A stretch of 64,000 nucleotides of DNA from Kordiimonas sp. SCSIO 12610. GTDB taxonomy: Bacteria; Pseudomonadota; Alphaproteobacteria; Sphingomonadales; Kordiimonadaceae. Location of the stretch: contig NZ_CP073747.1 in NCBI RefSeq assembly GCF_024398015.1, positions 1,436,501 to 1,500,500 of the forward strand. Reading direction: 5' to 3'. The notes below the pieces were generated by a model. It was not told the origin of the DNA and did not search any database. It saw only the letters and a program-made list of their open reading frames with translations. Made by a program: the position numbers and the translations under genes. Shown here one piece after another: positions 27,994 to 37,752 of this stretch (its first letter is position 1; every line of letters starts with the position of its first letter).

Positions 27994-28986
27994 ATGATAT
28001 TGAGATTGGGGAATGTTTTTGGTTGTGTATTATTGTGTTCTTTGGCTTTTGGAGGAGCGGGTGCTGTTTGGGATAGAGATGTTAGCGGGGATATAAATGT
28101 TATCCGGGGTCTGGAAGTCACTGGGGATATAGAGAATGATACCGCTACCTTTGCGGCTTCTGACTTCATTGAGAAAGTCAAATCTGGTGAAATTTCGGCG
28201 GTTTCCACCGAAATCGGTGAAATGTGGTTTTCTGATGTAAAAAACCGCGATGAAACCTTTAACACCCTTCGTAAGTGGGCGAATGAAACTGAAGCAGAAA
28301 AGCTCAGTGGAATAAAGGGTGTAATATTGCCAGCGATGCCTGAATATTGTTTTGACGCAAGGCAATCATTCTTACTGAATCATCATATCAATTATTTGAA
28401 GTCGGTTGAAGGTTTTGAAACATACAGATCAGAAATGTCGATCATTCAAACCGCCCTTAAAACATTGGATGAAGATATTAAAAAATGCGCTGATAAAGCT
28501 GCGGCAAAAGTTGAAGTTGACGGCTTGGAAAGAGAATTGGTTTATCGGGGGGCGCTGAGCACTCAGACCGAAGAACAAAATGATATTCTCTTTTCCTACG
28601 GATTTAATGAAAAAGTGTCTGATGGTGCATGGTATTTCCTACAGGAAATCATTATTGGAACCCAATGCGAGTATGATTACGATAATACCGAATGGTTAAA
28701 GGAGCAATTGCCGCTTATCGGTTGGCCTTCGATTGCAGGGCATGACAAGAAAGTGGATAAAGCAGCCGCATTTTTGGTACGCCGCGCCTATGATATTCCT
28801 TTCATAGTAAAAATGACAAAGCAATTGAAACCGTTTTATGACCGCAGCGAGATTGATCAGTCTAGTTATGAAAAACTGAATAACGCGGCGCTTGCATATC
28901 AAGCTAGTCTTGATCGGTTTGCTGAATTGGTTGAACAATATCCGGGTGTTTCTATTCGTCCACCGCGAATGTGTCATAGGCTGTAA
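27994..28986 (+). CDS. Secreted protein with a DUF6624-like C-terminal part
   Basis: A 330-residue protein with a signal peptide (about residues 1-23) and no membrane helix after it. The C-terminal part (about 235-310) with IGWPSIAGHDKKVDKAAAFLVRRA resembles DUF6624, a family of unknown function with the pattern GWP...G..A..AA.LLVQ. The N-terminal two thirds are unique and helical, rich in acidic residues. GTG-ATG overlap at 27991-27996, and the ATG with the GGTGGAG site is preferred. Nothing in the neighbourhood hints at a role. Confidence 0.7.
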   Translation: MILRLGNVFGCVLLCSLAFGGAGAVWDRDVSGDINVIRGLEVTGDIENDTATFAASDFIEKVKSGEISAVSTEIGEMWFSDVKNRDETFNTLRKWANETEAEKLSGIKGVILPAMPEYCFDARQSFLLNHHINYLKSVEGFETYRSEMSIIQTALKTLDEDIKKCADKAAAKVEVDGLERELVYRGALSTQTEEQNDILFSYGFNEKVSDGAWYFLQEIIIGTQCEYDYDNTEWLKEQLPLIGWPSIAGHDKKVDKAAAFLVRRAYDIPFIVKMTKQLKPFYDRSEIDQSSYEKLNNAALAYQASLDRFAELVEQYPGVSIRPPRMCHRL

Positions 28987-29012
28987 GTCAATAATAATTA
29001 AGGATATTTTCA

Positions 29013-29058
29013 ATATGACACAATGACTGTCATATGACAGATTAGGCGACTGTCATAT
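29013..29058. promoter_or_regulatory. Array of four TGTCATAT operator half-sites
   Basis: TGTCATAT occurs at 29029-29036 and 29051-29058 on the plus strand and as ATATGACA at 29013-29020 and 29032-29039. The middle two overlap to make the perfect 14-bp palindrome CTGTCATATGACAG (29027-29040). The array lies 91-136 bp before the start of the next operon. It looks like a binding site for a dimeric regulator, and the XRE protein of the operon is a natural candidate. Confidence 0.6.
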
Positions 29059-29148
29059 CGTTTGCGCAGACAAATCGCTCTCTGTGAACCATGTTTGATG
29101 GACAAACAAGATTTGCATGTTCAAATATGATAAATAGAGGACCGAGAC

Positions 29149-29580
29149 ATGACAGCAAAAACAGTAGGGAATGACTTCACGATGAGCCAGCAGCATTCAT
29201 ATGTAAATTATAAGGAAGGGTACTATTATTATTTTCGTGACGGCGATGATGAAATTGTAGCCAGATGCTCCGCATGGACTGGTATGGAAACAGTTTATGT
29301 AAATGGTGAACAGGTATCCAAATTCAGAAGTTTGGGGTTCAATAGTAAGCACAGGTTTGACTATGAGGGTAATAGTTACCAAATGATTTTTATTGTCAAT
29401 GGTGCGATGCGTGGTTCCGTCGAATGTTTGCTTATTAAAGGAGACCAGTTAATTGGCAATGAGTGTGTTGCGCTTAACACTCGTAAGGGGAATAAGTGGT
29501 TAGCGATTGGGATGGCTGCTCTTGGTTTCGCGTGCGGCATGGCTGGTGCATTCATCGGTCTATCTTACGCTTTGGGTTAA
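29149..29580 (+). CDS. Unknown membrane-anchored protein, partner of an XRE regulator
   Basis: A 143-residue protein with an N-terminal soluble part of about 110 residues and one C-terminal helix rich in small residues (GMAALGFACGMAGAFIG). The soluble part has the pattern WTGMETVYVNGEQVSKFRS, seen in a group of small bacterial proteins with a C-terminal anchor that have no named family. The start has an AGAGG ribosome site. The stop codon is followed at once by a GTG and ATG of the next gene, so the two are cotranslated. It may sense or transmit something across the membrane with its partner. Confidence 0.7.
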   Translation: MTAKTVGNDFTMSQQHSYVNYKEGYYYYFRDGDDEIVARCSAWTGMETVYVNGEQVSKFRSLGFNSKHRFDYEGNSYQMIFIVNGAMRGSVECLLIKGDQLIGNECVALNTRKGNKWLAIGMAALGFACGMAGAFIGLSYALG

Positions 29581-29583
29581 GTG

Positions 29584-29901
29584 ATGGAGGTGAATGCATC
29601 CATTGTACGCTCGATGCGTATGTCAAAGGGTTGGACGCAGCAACACCTTGCAGATGCTTGTGATGTTAGCTTGCGGACTATTCAGCGTGTTGAAAAACTT
29701 GGAACAGCATCCAATGAAACTGTTATGGGATTGTGTGCTGTTTTTGAAGTTGATCAAAAGGAACTATCGATAATTCCTGCTTATGACCCCGTGGCTATGC
29801 AGCCTGTTAAAGTAAAGGACTTTGGCCTTTTCCTGTGCCTTGCAGGCGGTGGAGGGTTTGTTGCGGGCATAGCAACCGTTTTAATCTATCTGTATCTTTA
29901 A
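29584..29901 (+). CDS. XRE family helix-turn-helix protein with C-terminal membrane helix
   Basis: A 105-residue protein: a Cro/C1 helix-turn-helix (residues about 8-60, GWTQQHLADACDVSLRTIQR) followed by one transmembrane helix (about 80-103, with the GGGGF turn). A DNA-binding domain tethered to the membrane is uncommon and fits a sensor-regulator that acts at the membrane. An in-frame GTG at 29581 precedes the ATG and touches the stop of the upstream gene, so translation is coupled. The palindromic array before the operon suggests autoregulation. Confidence 0.85.
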   Translation: MEVNASIVRSMRMSKGWTQQHLADACDVSLRTIQRVEKLGTASNETVMGLCAVFEVDQKELSIIPAYDPVAMQPVKVKDFGLFLCLAGGGGFVAGIATVLIYLYL

Positions 29902-29918
29902 CCTTGAATTATGCCATT

Positions 29919-29948
29919 AAAAAAGCCGGGAAAAATCCCGGCTTTTTT
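29919..29948. terminator. Bidirectional terminator between XRE operon and M1 peptidase
   Basis: GCCGGGA pairs with TCCCGGC, with A-rich sequence before and T6 after, so a T-run follows the stem on both strands. It lies between convergent stop codons at 29901 and 29969. Confidence 0.9.
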
Positions 29949-29968
29949 GTGTTTGATAGAGCATGGGT

Positions 29969-32329
29969 TTAATAGCTAGTGCCTTCACCAGCACGTTCCA
30001 TCAGGCTTTGTCCGCGGCGGCGCTTAAACAGCTCCACACGTGTTTGCACAGGACGGCGCGGCCAATAGTTATTTTCTTCATTGGCGTCTGCTGTTTCAAA
30101 GAAAGGATCAAGTGTGATTGACTTAATTTCTTTGTCTGTTGTAATCAGGCGCGTGACCTTATCAGGGTTACGGCGCCAAAGTTCAGCAGGGAAGCGTTTC
30201 ACCTCATTAGAGCCGTCAACATACTCGATCTGAAGGATCACAGGCATAACGAGGCCTCCGATATTGGACATTTCAACGAAATAGAAATTGTCTTTGTTGT
30301 CCAACAATTCTTTTTCCCATGGCTCCAAACCGTCGATCATACGCTGGTATGCAGTGCGATCACTGTCTAATACCGTATATTGATCATTATTGTTGTAGAA
30401 ATCCTGAAGCTCAGGGCGCTCTAGCACGCGGCGACGAACATCCTTATGACGCTCGACAACAAGCGTTTGGTCATGCTTCGCTTTTGCTCTCGCGCGCTGG
30501 CGTGGCTTCTCAATATCCGGGTTTTTAGTGTCGATTGTGCCCCATGTCACCCTGTCAATTGAAATATCGACATGGTCCGTGGTGTAGAACCAACCACGCC
30601 AGAACCAATCAAGGTCGTGGCCCGATACATCCTCCATAGAGCGGAAGAAATCAGCAGGGAACGGGCGTTTGAATTTCCAGCGCTCTGCATAGGTTCTGAA
30701 CGCATTATCGAAATCCTCGCGGCCCATTACTGTTTCCCGCAGAATGTTAAAGGCGGTTGCCGGCTTTCTATAGGCGTTGGCACCAAATTGAATGAGCGAT
30801 TCCGGGTCTGTCATCACAGGAACCTGATTTTTGCTGATCATAAACGGTACGATCTGCGCAGGTGCACCCATGTTACCGGGCCAGCCTTCTTCCCATTCAC
30901 GGTGGGCAAGGCTTTGAAGGAAGGTGTTAAAACCTTCATCCATCCAGAACCAATCGCGCTCCGGTGTGTTCACGATCATTGGGAAATAATTGTGGCCAAC
31001 CTCGTGTATGATTACGCCGATCAGGCCGTATTTTGTTGCGCGTGAATAAGTACGCTTGCCGTCGTCACCCTCGGTTGGGCGTGGCGGGTTAAAGGAAATC
31101 ATCGGATATTCCATCCCACTCGTCGCTGAGTTTACAGACTGCGCTGTTGGATATGGATACGGGAAAGTATATTTAGAATATACTTCAAGCGTGTGAACGA
31201 TGGCTTCTGTTGAATATGTGTCCCAAAGCGGCATGCCTTCTTCTGGATAGAAGGACATCGCCATAATGGTGCGTCCATCGCTTTCCTGTTTGTAGCCTTG
31301 TGCGTCCCACACAAACTTGCGGGAGGATGAGAAAGCGACATCACGGACATTTTCAGCACGGAATTTCCATGTTTTGGTGTCGCTTGCTTTGGTCGATTGG
31401 TTTTCAATTGCTTCATCACGGGTGATAATGAAAACAGGCTTATCCGATTTTTTAGCTTCCGCGAGGCGGCTGCGTTGTTCGCTTGTTAATACCTCACGGG
31501 CATTCTGAAGCTCTCCAGTTGCGGCAACCACATGGTCGGATGGTACTGTGATTTCCATATTGAAATCACCAAATTCTAACAGGAATTCACCGAGGCCAAA
31601 GAAGGTGCGGTTATCCCATGCGCCATTATCCGTATAGGCAGCAACACGTGGGTACCACTGACCAAGGTTATAGATATAGTTGCCATCTTTCTCGAAATAA
31701 TCAAAGCCAGAGCGTTTGATCGGAACTTGTTTACTTTCGATAATATTGTAGGCCCATTCGATATTGAATGTGAATTCCTTACCTGGCTTGATCGGTTTAT
31801 CAAGGTCAATGCGCATCATGGTTTTCACAACCGAGAACGGTAATTTTTTACCGCCTGCGTCGGTGACGCTGAAAATCTCGTACCCACCATCAAAATTCTG
31901 ACGGTAATATTCATGGCGTATCGCACCAAAAGAAAGGCGCTCGGTATTGTTCGCAGGGATCGTCAGGTAATCATCAGAGTGCTTTTTAAACCTGTTCTGA
32001 TCAAGGCGAACCCAGATGTATGAAAGGTCATGCGGAGAATTATTGGTGTAGCTGATTTTCTCCGAACCCGTGATACGCTGTTTGTCATCGTCAAGGGTTA
32101 CCTTGATATCGTAATCAGCGCGCTGTTGCCAATATTGCGGGCCCGGCGCACCTGATGCTAGGCGTTGCTCGTTTGGTGTTGGCCAGCTTTCGTCTAACTG
32201 TCTGAATTTGTCTTCGCGGTCATTTTTGCTTTGCTTGATTTGTGCATCAGCAGAGCCCGCTAAAACTCCCATGCCTATAATAAGCGTGAAGCCAACCTTT
32301 AAACTGTTTTGTATGAGGTTATGAAACAT
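29969..32329 (-). CDS. M1 family metallopeptidase
   Basis: A 786-residue secreted zinc peptidase. A signal peptide (about 1-29) is followed by the N-terminal beta domain and the catalytic domain with the zinc motif HEVGHN near residue 445 and the third ligand in WFWMDEGFN about 20 residues later. The C-terminal region continues past the catalytic domain with basic segments. Bacterial relatives cleave N-terminal residues of peptides in the periplasm. The start is preceded by GGGAGGGG. It stands alone, and the S9 and S10 peptidases elsewhere in the window point to peptide feeding. Confidence 0.93.
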   Translation of the reverse strand: MFHNLIQNSLKVGFTLIIGMGVLAGSADAQIKQSKNDREDKFRQLDESWPTPNEQRLASGAPGPQYWQQRADYDIKVTLDDDKQRITGSEKISYTNNSPHDLSYIWVRLDQNRFKKHSDDYLTIPANNTERLSFGAIRHEYYRQNFDGGYEIFSVTDAGGKKLPFSVVKTMMRIDLDKPIKPGKEFTFNIEWAYNIIESKQVPIKRSGFDYFEKDGNYIYNLGQWYPRVAAYTDNGAWDNRTFFGLGEFLLEFGDFNMEITVPSDHVVAATGELQNAREVLTSEQRSRLAEAKKSDKPVFIITRDEAIENQSTKASDTKTWKFRAENVRDVAFSSSRKFVWDAQGYKQESDGRTIMAMSFYPEEGMPLWDTYSTEAIVHTLEVYSKYTFPYPYPTAQSVNSATSGMEYPMISFNPPRPTEGDDGKRTYSRATKYGLIGVIIHEVGHNYFPMIVNTPERDWFWMDEGFNTFLQSLAHREWEEGWPGNMGAPAQIVPFMISKNQVPVMTDPESLIQFGANAYRKPATAFNILRETVMGREDFDNAFRTYAERWKFKRPFPADFFRSMEDVSGHDLDWFWRGWFYTTDHVDISIDRVTWGTIDTKNPDIEKPRQRARAKAKHDQTLVVERHKDVRRRVLERPELQDFYNNNDQYTVLDSDRTAYQRMIDGLEPWEKELLDNKDNFYFVEMSNIGGLVMPVILQIEYVDGSNEVKRFPAELWRRNPDKVTRLITTDKEIKSITLDPFFETADANEENNYWPRRPVQTRVELFKRRRGQSLMERAGEGTSY

Positions 32330-32370
32330 AGACCCCTCCCTCTTATGTTCATGTTAAACCTGATTTCAGG

Positions 32371-32997
32371 TTATGTTGGTATTCCGTTTGGATTGTTGAA
32401 AAAACCCATATAGATCAGGCGACTGTTTTCCAAACAATCGCCAAATCCGTCCCCCGCATCATGCCAGTACCATGGGCGTAAAAGTACCAGGCGGTTATAT
32501 TTCATGGGAATTGAAAAAGTTTGTTCCCATTTGCTTGCATCATTTGTATGGGCGTCAATTAAATCGTCCCAAAGTTCATTGAAATTCTGTACGCCGTATG
32601 CTCCCAACTCGTTGGCGGTCAGCGGCGCTTTTTCTGTGCCTGTTGGGATATGGCGAAAGAAATTGGTTCCCCCCTCACAATGTTCCGGTTTTGAGAGAAA
32701 TAAAATAGCAGTCCAATGACAATTATCAACATGAACTCTGGCGGCACCATATTGGCCCGCTTGTGTCGATCTAAACTTGCCATTGGAAGTCCCTTGATAT
32801 TCCATCGGAACCAATGGTTCATTGACAATCTTTGATATGGCATCTGTGTAGCCATTGATGATTTGTGGGTGAACGCTGTTTCGCCCGGGGTACATTGCAT
32901 CGGGGTGAAAATCTGAATATTCAGCGCCCAGAGCAATGTCCCTCAGCTGGTCAGGGTCCTTTAGAAAGTCATCAATGATAATGAATGATCTCTGCAT
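32371..32997 (-). CDS. DUF6445 family protein (2-oxoglutarate/Fe oxygenase-like)
   Basis: A 208-residue soluble protein. The DDFLKDPDQLRDIAL start, an HxD pair in VHVDNCHW and the later WHDAGDGF...SRLIYMGFFN are those of DUF6445, whose fold resembles 2-oxoglutarate-dependent dioxygenases. Members often occur with tryptophan halogenase and SapC-type genes, none of which is here. It starts 5 bp after the serine hydrolase stop and is probably cotranscribed with it. The catalysed reaction is unknown. Confidence 0.85.
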   Translation of the reverse strand: MQRSFIIIDDFLKDPDQLRDIALGAEYSDFHPDAMYPGRNSVHPQIINGYTDAISKIVNEPLVPMEYQGTSNGKFRSTQAGQYGAARVHVDNCHWTAILFLSKPEHCEGGTNFFRHIPTGTEKAPLTANELGAYGVQNFNELWDDLIDAHTNDASKWEQTFSIPMKYNRLVLLRPWYWHDAGDGFGDCLENSRLIYMGFFNNPNGIPT

Positions 32998-33002
32998 CGT
33001 AA

Positions 33003-34424
33003 TTATTTCTCAAGCGCGTCCAAAACGTCCTTGGTGAAAGTATGAAGCTGGAAACCGCCGGGTTTCGCTGGGTCATATCCTCTACGGACAATAACAAGGT
33101 TCTTGCTCGGAATAATCATAATATGCTGACCGCGGTTTCCGCGTGCGGCAAATGCATCATTCGGTAACTCGGGGAACCGTTCGTTATAGAGCCAAAACTG
33201 CGCCCCGTACCCCGGTGTGTTTTCATTAAGGGGCTGCGCAGGCGCGGGGGCACTGACATACTCTGTCCAGTTTTCAGGCAATATGCGTTCGCCGTTCCAA
33301 ACGCCATTATTCAAATAAAGAATGCCAAGGCGCGCCATGTCGCGTGAAGTGGTCCATACTTGGCTCGAGAGAATGAAATCGCCGCCCCAATCGGTCTCCA
33401 GTTTGGTGTCCATCATGCCAATTTTATGCAGAACTGACTTGAATGGAAACTCCAGAAATTTCTGATCGTTATTCATGGCGCCGCGCAGAGCCCGTACTGC
33501 TAAAAGTGTATCATTATTTGCATATTTCCAGCGTGTTCCAGGCGTTGCTTCCACCGCTGTACGGCTTGAAGTATCCTGCACACGACCACCGCCAATATAC
33601 AAGCGATCGGTGCGGTTGCCAGCGCGGTTGCTATCAAGCCCAGACCCCATTTGTAAAAGGTTTTCAAGCGTGATGTTTCCACGTGGGTCGCCAGCGCTTT
33701 GCCACTCTGGAATAGGGGCTGGCGCTTTTACATTGATCATATTCTGTTCAACCGCGGCACCAATCACCGTTGCGGCAATACTTTTCGCAACGGACCATGT
33801 CCGCTGTGATGTCTTGTGGGTATAGCCGGCGATATACTGTTCGGTGATGATCTGATCTGGGGTTGCAATTAAGACTGCGGTGGTGAATGCATTTTCACCG
33901 TAATTGGTATTGAATGTTTCGCCTTTGAAAGCAGCTTTTACAACAGCATCAAGTTTTGCATTGCCGCTTGATGTGTTTGTTGGATTTAAAGCCTTCCAAG
34001 GCGCGCTATCATTCCTCTCGGGCGCAATAACATCAATTACAGGCAGGTGTTTAACGGCACTCTCGGTTGTGGCGCCCACAGGTAATTGCACGCAGCCCAG
34101 GTGCTCCCGCCACTGTGCGATGCGAGGTGGCATCGTATCAGAATATTTAACGCTAACACGTTTGTTGACTTGGTCAATTTTTGCATTCGGGAGCGCATTT
34201 ACCTCATCAGCAACAAGCGGATAAATACCCGTTAGTTCATGATCTTTGATCTGGCTGAGCGTTTTCCCTGCATTGAATGTGGCACTACATGTGAAAGCAG
34301 CTTTGTAGCCCGCAGCATATGCCTTGATCGTTGCATCAGTTTCTTGCCCATGAACTGATACAGCGCCAACAAAAGACGCCGAGATAAGTGCAGAACTTAT
34401 CTTTAAAAGAGTGAGTGATTTCAT
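33003..34424 (-). CDS. Serine hydrolase of the beta-lactamase class C fold
   Basis: A 473-residue exported protein. A signal peptide spans about residues 1-27. SVAK near residue 209 holds the nucleophile of the SxxK motif, and YANND near 303 is the YxN motif. GYGAQFWLYN follows, and near the end GNRGQHI takes the place of the KTG box. The N-terminal 120 residues are family-specific extra sequence. These enzymes act on peptides or esters, not necessarily on beta-lactams. The longer frame starts 16 codons upstream, but the ATG used has a GGGAGGG site and begins the signal peptide. First gene of a two-gene unit with DUF6445. Confidence 0.87.
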   Translation of the reverse strand: MKSLTLLKISSALISASFVGAVSVHGQETDATIKAYAAGYKAAFTCSATFNAGKTLSQIKDHELTGIYPLVADEVNALPNAKIDQVNKRVSVKYSDTMPPRIAQWREHLGCVQLPVGATTESAVKHLPVIDVIAPERNDSAPWKALNPTNTSSGNAKLDAVVKAAFKGETFNTNYGENAFTTAVLIATPDQIITEQYIAGYTHKTSQRTWSVAKSIAATVIGAAVEQNMINVKAPAPIPEWQSAGDPRGNITLENLLQMGSGLDSNRAGNRTDRLYIGGGRVQDTSSRTAVEATPGTRWKYANNDTLLAVRALRGAMNNDQKFLEFPFKSVLHKIGMMDTKLETDWGGDFILSSQVWTTSRDMARLGILYLNNGVWNGERILPENWTEYVSAPAPAQPLNENTPGYGAQFWLYNERFPELPNDAFAARGNRGQHIMIIPSKNLVIVRRGYDPAKPGGFQLHTFTKDVLDALEK

Positions 34425-34767
34425 TGTGACCCTCCCGAAATCGAATTTCGAGGTGCACAATGCAACAAGCAAACATTTAATACAAGGCGATGTCTCTAAA
34501 AACAGGGCTGTTCAAGAAAAGTTGTAGTCAATAAATTGTGAGGAAAGGAAGGATGCCGCAAAACGACCTACATAAACGATTGGGGGTTATCTACGGAGGC
34601 CGTCTTGCGACAATTAATTATTAGACCCATTTTAAATTTTCTTCAAGCATAAGTTCGAATCCTCCTGATTATAACGTAAGGGTTTTATAACCTCTACCAG
34701 AGCATGCTTGATTATTTAATGATTTTCATTAGAGTGTCGACCAAGTTATGAAATGAGAGGAGTTCCC
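34425..34767. other. Divergent promoter region between serine hydrolase and the beta-oxidation gene
   Basis: The 343 bp hold both upstream regions. I see AT-rich patches, but no clear operator, hairpin or coding frame. Confidence 0.4.
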
Positions 34768-36864
34768 ATGACAGCTGTATCAATGGAAATCAAAGGCAAT
34801 ATTGCGGTCATAAGCGTAAATAATCCGCCAGTTAACGCACTTTCACATAGTGTCCGTGAAGGATTGGCAAACAGTATAGAAGCGATTCGTACCAATGATA
34901 GCGTAAAAGCGGCTGTCATAGTATGCGAAGGCCGTACGTTTATGGCCGGTGCAGATATCAAGGAGTTCGGCAAGCCTATGCAGGAACCGGGGCTACCTGA
35001 TGTGGTGGATATGATTGAAGCATCCGACAAGCCAGTTGTCGCCGCAATCCACGGTACTGCGCTCGGTGGCGGGCTTGAGGTCGCGCTCTCCTGTCATCAT
35101 CGGATCGCACTTTCCAGTTCAAAAATTGGCCTTCCTGAAGTGAAGTTAGGGATTTTACCGGGGGCTGGTGGCACGCAGCGGCTACCACGTTTGGCAGGTG
35201 TGGAAAATTCACTCGATGCAATCCTGAGTGGCCGACATGTGGGCATGAAGGAAGCAAGTGCGTGGGGTGTAGTTGATAAGGTGGTCGAGGATACCCTGCT
35301 TGAAGCCGCGCTTGAGTATGCTGCTGGGCTTGGTGCCAATGGTGTGCGCCGTACAGGTGATATCGAGCTTGATAAAGGCAAATATGATGAGGCGTTTTTT
35401 GCGGCTTTTAGAAAATCCGTTGCCCGTAAGACCAAGGGATATTTTGCGCCTGAGCGCTGCATCCAATGTGTAGAGGCTTCGGTAAATCTAGATTTCCGCG
35501 CTGGCTTAAAGCGTGAGCGCGAACTCTTTATCGAATGCCAATCTAATCCGCAGGCGCGTGCGCTTCAGCATATGTTCTTTGCAGAGCGTCAAATCAGCCG
35601 CATCCCAGGTATCACAAAAGAAACACCGAGACTTCCAATCCAAAAGGTTGGTATCATTGGTGCGGGCACAATGGGTGGTGGCATCGCCATGAACTTTGCA
35701 AATGCTGGTATCCCAACAACTATTCTTGAAGTCGAACAAGCGGCGCTTGACCGCGGCCTTGGTGTTGTTCGAAAGAATTATGAAAACACAATGAAAAAGG
35801 GTCGTCTTACAGAAGCGCAGGTTGAAGAGCGTATGGGGCTGCTGTCTGGTACGCTGTCCTACGACGACCTCAGCGATTGTGATCTGATTATCGAAGCCGT
35901 TTTCGAAAAAATGGAAATTAAAAAGATTGTTTTTGAGAAGTTAGATGAGGTTGCAAAGGAAGGGGCAATCCTTGCGTCTAATACATCGTATCTTGATATT
36001 GATGAAATTGCGTCCTTTACCAAACGCCCAGGATCAGTTCTTGGCTTGCACTTTTTCTCTCCTGCCAATGTTATGCGCCTTCTGGAGATCGTGCGCGGTG
36101 CCAAAACGGATGATAGCGTATTAGCAACCTGTGTGGATTTGGCGAAGAAAATTCGCAAGGTTGGTGTGGTCGCTGGAGTTTGTCACGGCTTTATCGGGAA
36201 CAGGATGCTCTCGCCGTATTTCCGGGAGGCAGCCTTGGCTGTCGTTGAGGGCTCAAGCCCTGCCGCAGTCGATAAAGTATTGCTAGATTTTGGTATGCCC
36301 ATGGGGCCAATGGCTGTGTCCGATATGGCTGGTCTTGATATTGGTTATATGAACCGTCAGAGCATGGGACGTGAAAACTATGAAACCGCTGCTTTTGACT
36401 GGATGGACCGCATTGTCGAAATGGGCCGTAAGGGCCTGAAAACAGGTGCAGGAGTTTACGCCTATGACGAAGGATCACGGGTTCCAAAGCCAGATCCTGA
36501 AATTGAAAAACTAATCGAAGAAGAAGCAACAAAGGCGGGTGTAACGCGCCGCGAGATATCAGAAGAAGAAATTCTTGAACGCTCGATGCTTGCTCTGATT
36601 AATGAAGGCGCGAAAATTTTGGGCGAAGGCATGGCTTACCGTGCTAGCGATATCGATATTGTCTACTGCAATGGTTATGGTTACCCTTCGTATCGTGGTG
36701 GGCCGATGCACTATGCTGACTATCTTGGCGTCGATAAGGTCTATGAGAAGATTTGCGCACTGCGGGATCAGCAGGGGCCGCGTTGGTGGGAACCAGCACC
36801 GTTGATTGAGACGCTAGCGAAGGCTGGTAAGTCGTTTGCCGATTATGACCGTGAGAACGCATAA
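34768..36864 (+). CDS. 3-hydroxyacyl-CoA dehydrogenase / enoyl-CoA hydratase (fatty-acid beta-oxidation)
   Basis: A 698-residue bifunctional beta-oxidation enzyme. Residues 1-190 are the enoyl-CoA hydratase with the oxyanion segments MAGADIKEF and LGGGLEVAL and with [12 protein letters not shown]. Residues about 293-475 hold the NAD-binding fold ([11 protein letters not shown]), and two C-terminal dehydrogenase repeats follow ([10 protein letters not shown], then [11 protein letters not shown]). This order, hydratase first, is that of FadB/FadJ-type alpha subunits. An in-frame ATG at 34753 precedes it, but the GAGAGGAG site fits 34768. It heads an apparent operon with an SDR enzyme 16 bp downstream. 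A matching thiolase is not in view. Confidence 0.94.
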   Translation: MTAVSMEIKGNIAVISVNNPPVNALSHSVREGLANSIEAIRTNDSVKAAVIVCEGRTFMAGADIKEFGKPMQEPGLPDVVDMIEASDKPVVAAIHGTALGGGLEVALSCHHRIALSSSKIGLPEVKLGILPGAGGTQRLPRLAGVENSLDAILSGRHVGMKEASAWGVVDKVVEDTLLEAALEYAAGLGANGVRRTGDIELDKGKYDEAFFAAFRKSVARKTKGYFAPERCIQCVEASVNLDFRAGLKRERELFIECQSNPQARALQHMFFAERQISRIPGITKETPRLPIQKVGIIGAGTMGGGIAMNFANAGIPTTILEVEQAALDRGLGVVRKNYENTMKKGRLTEAQVEERMGLLSGTLSYDDLSDCDLIIEAVFEKMEIKKIVFEKLDEVAKEGAILASNTSYLDIDEIASFTKRPGSVLGLHFFSPANVMRLLEIVRGAKTDDSVLATCVDLAKKIRKVGVVAGVCHGFIGNRMLSPYFREAALAVVEGSSPAAVDKVLLDFGMPMGPMAVSDMAGLDIGYMNRQSMGRENYETAAFDWMDRIVEMGRKGLKTGAGVYAYDEGSRVPKPDPEIEKLIEEEATKAGVTRREISEEEILERSMLALINEGAKILGEGMAYRASDIDIVYCNGYGYPSYRGGPMHYADYLGVDKVYEKICALRDQQGPRWWEPAPLIETLAKAGKSFADYDRENA

Positions 36865-36880
36865 AGAAGGAAGTGAGATT

Positions 36881-37663
36881 ATGACTGATCATTTAAATTC
36901 AATTTTTGGGCTAGAAGGCAAAGTTGCCCTTGTTGCTGGTGCGTCCTCTGGAATTGGTGCCCGTTTTGCTGAAACGCTTGCACGTGCGGGCGCGGATGTT
37001 GTTCTGGGGGCTCGCCGCGCAGACCGTATCCAGGCAAACGCGGATAAAATCGCCGAGGCAACTGGCCGTAAAACACTTGCTGTTTCAATGGATGTGAGCG
37101 ACGGCGATAGTGTCACCGCAGCCTTTGATAAAGCCGAGGCTGAGCTTGGTACCCCGACGGTGGTTTGTAATAACGCTGGTATCGCACGACCAAACTGGGC
37201 GCTAGAAGACAGCGAGGAAGATTGGGATATCACCATGAATACCAACCTGAAAGGTATGTGGCGCGTTGGCCAAACGGCGGCAAAACGTATGATCAAGGCG
37301 GGTGTTGGTGGTTCTATCATTAATACGGCTTCGATCCTCGGTCTTGGTGTAGGGCCGCAACAGCTTACTTACGCCACAAGCAAGGCTGGTGTTGTGCAGA
37401 TGACACGCGCACTCGCGATAGAGTTACAGCGCTTTAATATTCGCGTTAATGCGATTTGCCCGGGCTATTTTAAAACAGAAATCAATGATCAGTTTTTAGA
37501 GAGCGAAATCGGGCAAAAAATGCTCAAACGAACGCCTGCACGCCGTGAAGGTAATCTTGCAGAACTTGATGCTCCGCTTCTGATGCTGGCGGGTGATGGT
37601 AGCACGTTCGTAACCGGTGTTGCGCTTCCGGTTGATGGCGCGCATTCTGTACATCTGGTTTAA
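36881..37663 (+). CDS. Short-chain dehydrogenase/reductase
   Basis: A 260-residue NAD(P)-dependent oxidoreductase. The nucleotide motif is AGASSGIGARFAE, followed by NNAGIARP and the catalytic Y-x3-K in YATSK. It keeps the FVTGVALPVDGAHSVHL end typical of the FabG-like SDR. It starts 16 bp after the beta-oxidation enzyme with an AGAAGGAAG ribosome site, so it is probably part of the same fatty-acid or branched-chain breakdown unit. The 15 codons before the chosen ATG are open but overlap the previous gene. A terminator follows. Confidence 0.93.
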   Translation: MTDHLNSIFGLEGKVALVAGASSGIGARFAETLARAGADVVLGARRADRIQANADKIAEATGRKTLAVSMDVSDGDSVTAAFDKAEAELGTPTVVCNNAGIARPNWALEDSEEDWDITMNTNLKGMWRVGQTAAKRMIKAGVGGSIINTASILGLGVGPQQLTYATSKAGVVQMTRALAIELQRFNIRVNAICPGYFKTEINDQFLESEIGQKMLKRTPARREGNLAELDAPLLMLAGDGSTFVTGVALPVDGAHSVHLV

Positions 37664-37683
37664 ACGAACTAAATATTGATAAT

Positions 37684-37712
37684 AAAACCCGGTGGCTTTC
37701 ACCGGGTTTTTT
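37684..37712 (+). terminator. Rho-independent terminator after the SDR gene
   Basis: AACCCGGTG pairs with CACCGGGTT across a 5-base loop, followed by T6. It ends the beta-oxidation/SDR unit. Confidence 0.9.
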
Positions 37713-37752
37713 GTTATCCAGTGTTTGAGCGTATGCACCATAAGGAAGAATG

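Noticed and set aside
34630-34670. AGTTCGAATCCT resembling a tRNA T loop
   Set aside because: The flanking bases cannot form a T stem or acceptor stem, so it is not a tRNA or tRNA remnant.
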